Assembly: GCA_002373535.1 (NCBI GenBank)
Contig: DFKL01000069.1
Span: 1 to 10,523 of the forward strand
Length of the DNA: 10,523 nt
Direction: 5' to 3'
Source: Prevotellaceae bacterium UBA3646
GTDB lineage: Bacteria; Bacteroidota; Bacteroidia; Bacteroidales; Bacteroidaceae
Shown piece by piece: positions 7,537-10,523 of this stretch (position 1 is the first letter of the stretch; each line of letters starts with the position of its first letter). The notes beneath the pieces are model-generated. The model saw nothing but the letters and a program-made list of their open reading frames with translations. It did no database searches and had not been told where the DNA came from. The position numbers and the translations under genes were made by a program.

Positions 7537-8226
7537 ATGAAAAAGGTAATTGTAATGATGGTAATGGCCATCAGTGCGTCAGTAGTTTTTGCACAGAGTG
7601 CCGCCGAACTTGCCAAGCAGCAGAGGGCGCTGAACGAAATTAACATGAAGATGCTGAATACGAAGCCTTCCAAGGATGCTCGCAAGCAGGAAAAGAAGCT
7701 GGTGAAACAAGGCTGGCTGGTGCCGGCAGGTGGTAAGACCATTGCCAAGCAGATAACGGAGGTGCAACTTCTGGGAGAGGAACTTATGGCCGATGAAAAC
7801 GGCAATCCTGTAAAGCGGTATATCTTGCGTTCGGCACAGGCCGTATCCGGGACGTTCAATACAGGTGTGGCAACAGCTCGTGCAAATGCACAGGTAGAAC
7901 TGGCGGCAATGTTGCAGACAAAGGTCGCAGCAGCAATGGAGTCTAAGTTGGACAATCAGCAGGCTACGTCTATCACGGCACATACTGTAGAGAAGTTCCA
8001 TGAGAGAGCAAAGTCTATTATTGATGCTTGTCTGACGAATACAAATACCGTTTTGTCTATTTACAGAGTTACTGCACAGAAGAACTATGAGGTGCAGGTA
8101 CAGGTGGTATTTGACAAGAAGGAACTGTCGTCCCGTTTGAAGAGAAGATTGCAGCAAGAGTTGGAGCAGGAGGGTGACGAAGACCTGAACGACATCGTGG
8201 ACAGTGTTTTGAAGGGAGAGTTATAA
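7537..8226 (+). CDS. Exported LPP20-like protein
   Basis: A 229-residue protein with a classic type I signal peptide (MKKVIVMMVMAISASVVFAQ, cleavage near residue 20). Then come a charged helical region at 25-58 and, from about residue 98, an alanine-rich helix (ARANAQVELAAMLQTKVAAA) followed by a helix and a strand pair (VLSIYRVTAQKNYEVQVQVV). This arrangement resembles LPP20 lipoproteins, but the lipid-attachment cysteine is absent. The C-terminus is acidic and charged (QQELEQEGDEDLNDI). The protein is predicted periplasmic with no catalytic motif visible. The ATG at 7537 follows an A/T-rich leader (aataattaacaag) typical of Bacteroidales. A 69-bp gap separates it from the membrane protein gene, so it may also have its own promoter. 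Confidence 0.85.
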   Translation: MKKVIVMMVMAISASVVFAQSAAELAKQQRALNEINMKMLNTKPSKDARKQEKKLVKQGWLVPAGGKTIAKQITEVQLLGEELMADENGNPVKRYILRSAQAVSGTFNTGVATARANAQVELAAMLQTKVAAAMESKLDNQQATSITAHTVEKFHERAKSIIDACLTNTNTVLSIYRVTAQKNYEVQVQVVFDKKELSSRLKRRLQQELEQEGDEDLNDIVDSVLKGEL

Positions 8227-8240
8227 AACAATAGTGTGGG

Positions 8241-9710
8241 ATGAACCGATTTGTGATAACTATGTGCATGGCAACGGGTGTTCTCGTGTGCCATGCACAA
8301 GACAGCGGTAAGAATCAAAGGGATTTTGATGCTTTCCGTGCAGAAATGCATAAGGATTTTGACGGTTTCCGTGCAGAAATCATGCGTGACTACATCGAGT
8401 TCGTAAGGAATCCCTGGCAAGAATCCAAATCAGTTCCTTCCGTGCCAAGACCAAAGGTCGAACCAGTACCTCCTGTGGTCTTGTCAGACGAAGACAGAGA
8501 CACCTTGAGGGTTAATAGCAACCCGATTGTGATAAAGGAAATCGTCAAGCCAGATCCGACGGTTCCGCAGCCGGGACCGATAGGGACGATTCCGGAGAAT
8601 GACAGCGAAGACAGTGGAAGTATAGAAGTGTCGTTTTATGGTACGCCTCTGAAAATAAGGTTTGCTGCTAATGGTGGCTTTCATATAGGTAAGGTTTCAG
8701 AAAAGAATGTGGCGGAGGCTTTGACAGTACTTGCTTCGGACGATTATGACAACAGTATTATTGACTGTCTTGCTATAAGAAAGGAGTGCCATCTGTGTGA
8801 TTGGGCGTACCTGCAACTGGTGCAGGCAGTCGCTGACAAGGCATGTGGCAAGTCGTCCAACGAGTCGGTATTGCTGGCTGCCTATCTGTTGATGCAGTCC
8901 GGCTACAAGATCAGACTGGCATATAGTGGCGATGCGCTGTATCTGTTATATGCCAGCAAACATCGTATTTTTGACAGAAGACCTTATTTGCTGGACGGAG
9001 ACTACTATTATGGATTGGTGGAACTGCCTGCAAGACTGAATATTTCCAAGGCAGGTTTTCCTAACGAGCAGTGCATTTCGTTGCAAATATCAGAGCAACC
9101 AGGATTCTCGAAGGAATTGAACGCTGAGAGGGTGGTGTCGTCAAGGTTGTTTCCTGCATTCAGTGTAGAGGTCCGGACTAACAAGAATTTATTGTCCTTT
9201 TATGAGACATACCCATGCTCGTATTATAACGACAACTATATGACTCAATGGTCGCAGTATGCAGATACTCCCATGGATCCGGAAATTGTCAAAAGCGTTT
9301 ATCCGGAGTTTAGGAGGATGTTGTCTGGACTTTCTGAAACAGAGCAGGTGAACAGGTTGCTTAACTGGGTTCAAACGGGCTTCAAATACGAATATGACGA
9401 TAAGGTGTGGGGACGTGACAGGGTGTTCTTCTCCGAGGAAAGTCTCTTTTACCCTTTCTGCGATTGCGAGGACAGGAGTGTGTTGTTTACCCGTCTTGTC
9501 AGGGATTTGACGGGATTGGAGTGCCTGTTGGTTTATTATCCTGGTCATCTGGCTGCAGCTGTTGGTTTTACGACGGCTGTGAATGGTGACTATCTTGATG
9601 TGGAGGGGAAAAGGTTTGTTGTCTGCGACCCTACTTTTATTGGGGCTCCGGTGGGCATGTCAATGCCTGAAATGAGGAATAAAAATACAGGGGTAATTAT
9701 CCTGAAATAG
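8241..9710 (+). CDS. Exported transglutaminase-like cysteine hydrolase
   Basis: A 489-residue protein. The signal peptide is MNRFVITMCMATGVLVCHAQ. Three 11-residue, roughly repeated units follow (DFDAFRAEMHK, DFDGFRAEIMR, DYIEFVRNPWQ), then a proline-rich linker at about 65-120 and a large middle region. The C-terminal transglutaminase-like core contains Cys409 (CDCEDRSVLFTRLVRDLTG), His436 (YYPGHLAAAV) and Asp463 (VVCDPTFIGAPVG), matching the C-x-D...L-x-R, G-H and D-P-T triad order. Members of this superfamily are proteases, amidases or crosslinking enzymes; which applies here is not evident. Export places it in the envelope. It starts 14 bp after the LPP20-like gene, so cotranscription is likely. 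It is the last gene before the terminator-like hairpin at 9732. Confidence 0.88.
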   Translation: MNRFVITMCMATGVLVCHAQDSGKNQRDFDAFRAEMHKDFDGFRAEIMRDYIEFVRNPWQESKSVPSVPRPKVEPVPPVVLSDEDRDTLRVNSNPIVIKEIVKPDPTVPQPGPIGTIPENDSEDSGSIEVSFYGTPLKIRFAANGGFHIGKVSEKNVAEALTVLASDDYDNSIIDCLAIRKECHLCDWAYLQLVQAVADKACGKSSNESVLLAAYLLMQSGYKIRLAYSGDALYLLYASKHRIFDRRPYLLDGDYYYGLVELPARLNISKAGFPNEQCISLQISEQPGFSKELNAERVVSSRLFPAFSVEVRTNKNLLSFYETYPCSYYNDNYMTQWSQYADTPMDPEIVKSVYPEFRRMLSGLSETEQVNRLLNWVQTGFKYEYDDKVWGRDRVFFSEESLFYPFCDCEDRSVLFTRLVRDLTGLECLLVYYPGHLAAAVGFTTAVNGDYLDVEGKRFVVCDPTFIGAPVGMSMPEMRNKNTGVIILK

Positions 9711-9731
9711 GGGCTTGTCACAATAAATTGT

Positions 9732-9770
9732 CACCTGATATGGCTTATGTCAGGTGTTCGTTTGTGATTT
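9732..9770 (+). terminator. Probable rho-independent terminator after the cluster
   Basis: An inverted repeat at 9732-9756 has arms cacctga and tcaggtg, extended inward by A-T and G-T pairs to a small loop. It is followed by a T-rich stretch ending in five T's (gtttgtgattttt). It lies 21 bp after the stop of the transglutaminase-like gene, so it is positioned to end the cluster transcript. The stem has modest GC content, so strength is uncertain. Confidence 0.6.
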
Positions 9771-9775
9771 TTGAC

Positions 9776-9949
9776 TCAATAAATACGAGTTGTCGCTTGG
9801 ATACTTGTGACTATCCTGGTCGCTTTTGCATGGCAGAATGTGCTTGTGAACTTTCTGGTCTTGTCTTGATTTTTCGCATGAAGCACAGCAGCCTTGACTG
9901 GTTGTGTCAGTGCTTGTCTGCCTCTCTTTGTGCCGGCGCTTTTAGTCAT
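9776..9949 (-). CDS. Possible small basic protein, antisense in the argS upstream region
   Basis: A 57-residue open frame on the - strand (MTKSAGTKRGRQALTQ... ending ATTRIY). It is very rich in Lys, Arg, Thr and Ala, with a purine-rich aagaaggaagaa ahead of the ATG. Codons such as GAC, AAG and AGG are like those of neighbouring genes. It resembles no family I can name, and no convincing promoter is seen on that strand. It may be a real short nucleic-acid-binding protein or a chance frame. Confidence 0.25.
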   Translation of the reverse strand: MTKSAGTKRGRQALTQPVKAAVLHAKNQDKTRKFTSTFCHAKATRIVTSIQATTRIY

Positions 9950-9964
9950 TTGTAATTCTTCCTT

Positions 9965-9996
9965 CTTGCTATTCTGCCAATAATTGCCTATCTTTG
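9965..9996 (+). promoter_or_regulatory. Bacteroidales-type promoter for argS
   Basis: TATCTTTG at 9989-9996 matches the Bacteroidetes -7 consensus TAnnTTTG exactly. A CTTG at 9965-9968 lies 20 bases upstream, where the -33 TTG/TTTG element is expected. Transcription would begin near 10003-10006, giving a leader of about 30 bases before the argS ATG. Confidence 0.65.
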
Positions 9997-10032
9997 TGCG
10001 CGGAAATAGGAATAAATATATTTTTTTGAGAT

Positions 10033-10523
10033 ATGACATTGCATGAGAAGATAGCTGCGGCTGTGGTGGCTTGTGTCAGGGACCTGTACGGTACGGAGTT
10101 GCAGGACAAGATGGTTCAGTTGCAGGAGACCCGTCCTGAGTTTGAGGGTCAGCTGACGCTGGTCGCTTTCCCCTTGCTGAAGGTGAGCCGCAAGTCTCCC
10201 GAGGCTACTGCAGGGGAGATTGGCGCATACCTGACAGACAAGTATCCTGAGCTGATTAGCAGGTACAACGTAGTTAAGGGATTCCTGAACATGGTGATTG
10301 CACCGGCCGAATGGATTGGGATGCTGGACCGTATCCGTAAGGATTCCCGTTTCGGCTTCCGTCCGGTCACTGACGACAGTCCCCTGGTTATGATCGAGTA
10401 CAGCAGCCCGAATACGAACAAGCCTTTGCACCTGGGTCACGTCCGCAACAACTTGCTTGGCTGGGCGCTGGCCAATATCATGGAAGCCAACGGCAACAGG
10501 GTGGTGAAGACCAACATCGTGAA
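10033..10523 (+). CDS. argS: Arginyl-tRNA synthetase, N-terminal part (3' truncated)
   Basis: The ATG at 10033 opens a frame that runs off the right edge (163 codons visible). The first 90 or so residues fit the ArgRS-specific N-terminal (Add-1) domain (LTLVAFPLLKVSRKSP). The class I signature follows: MIEYSSPNTNKPLHLGHVRN, with the HIGH motif as HLGH at residues 133-136, then NNLLGWALANIMEANG. The enzyme charges tRNA-Arg with arginine in the cytoplasm. It has its own promoter and is separated from the cluster by a terminator, so it is a housekeeping neighbour, not a cluster member. The KMSKS and anticodon-binding parts are outside the window. Confidence 0.97.
   Translation, partial: MTLHEKIAAAVVACVRDLYGTELQDKMVQLQETRPEFEGQLTLVAFPLLKVSRKSPEATAGEIGAYLTDKYPELISRYNVVKGFLNMVIAPAEWIGMLDRIRKDSRFGFRPVTDDSPLVMIEYSSPNTNKPLHLGHVRNNLLGWALANIMEANGNRVVKTNIV

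Larger units (their letters stand above)
9711..10032. other. Intergenic region between the cluster and argS
   Basis: These 322 bases hold the terminator hairpin near its left end, the possible antisense ORF in the middle and the argS promoter at the right. Two direct TTGTCAC copies (9715-9721 and 9728-9734) flank the start of the hairpin. I see no tRNA, riboswitch or mobile-element end. Confidence 0.7.

Noticed and set aside
5083..8974. TATTTTTG sequences matching TAnnTTTG near 5083, 5583 and 8967
   Set aside because: They lie inside coding regions without a spaced -33 element, so they are taken as chance matches.
9728..9955. Cys-rich 75-residue + strand frame in the intergenic region
   Set aside because: It begins inside the terminator hairpin, has no leader signal and shows no recognisable pattern.

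Overview
The window looks like a chromosomal segment from a Bacteroidales bacterium (Bacteroides/Prevotella/Muribaculaceae type). Signs of this are a BspA-type leucine-rich-repeat surface protein with bacterial Ig-like domains and a Bacteroidales-style C-terminal tail, A-rich leaders with little Shine-Dalgarno signal, and a TTG/TAnnTTTG-type promoter in front of argS. Every well-supported gene is on the + strand.

Layout. (1) Positions 1-2750 hold the 3' part of a large surface protein gene, open at the left edge: a near-identical 69-bp (23-residue) LRR array, four Big_2-like Ig domains, a fifth beta-rich domain, a flavodoxin-like domain with an altered phosphate loop, and a short sorting-type tail. 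(2) Positions 2791-3654 hold an AT-rich DUF2971-type gene that differs in composition from its neighbours. (3) Positions 3675-9710 hold six closely packed genes: a secreted LPP20-like/NTF2-like protein, an exported caspase-like (C14) protease, an ECF sigma factor, a small single-pass membrane protein, a second exported LPP20-like protein, and an exported transglutaminase-like cysteine protein with a visible Cys-His-Asp triad. (4) Positions 9711-10032 are intergenic, with a hairpin terminator, a possible small antisense ORF and the argS promoter. (5) From 10033 to the right edge is the N-terminal third or less of arginyl-tRNA synthetase.

The part that stands out is the 3675-9710 cluster. A sigma factor sits directly before a membrane protein with a short cytoplasmic tail, and it is embedded among four exported proteins, two of which carry cysteine-hydrolase catalytic residues. 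My inference is an envelope-sensing or envelope-modifying system: the membrane protein would hold or tune the sigma factor, while the exported caspase-like and transglutaminase-like enzymes and the LPP20-like proteins act outside the cytoplasm. No experimental function is known to me for this exact arrangement.
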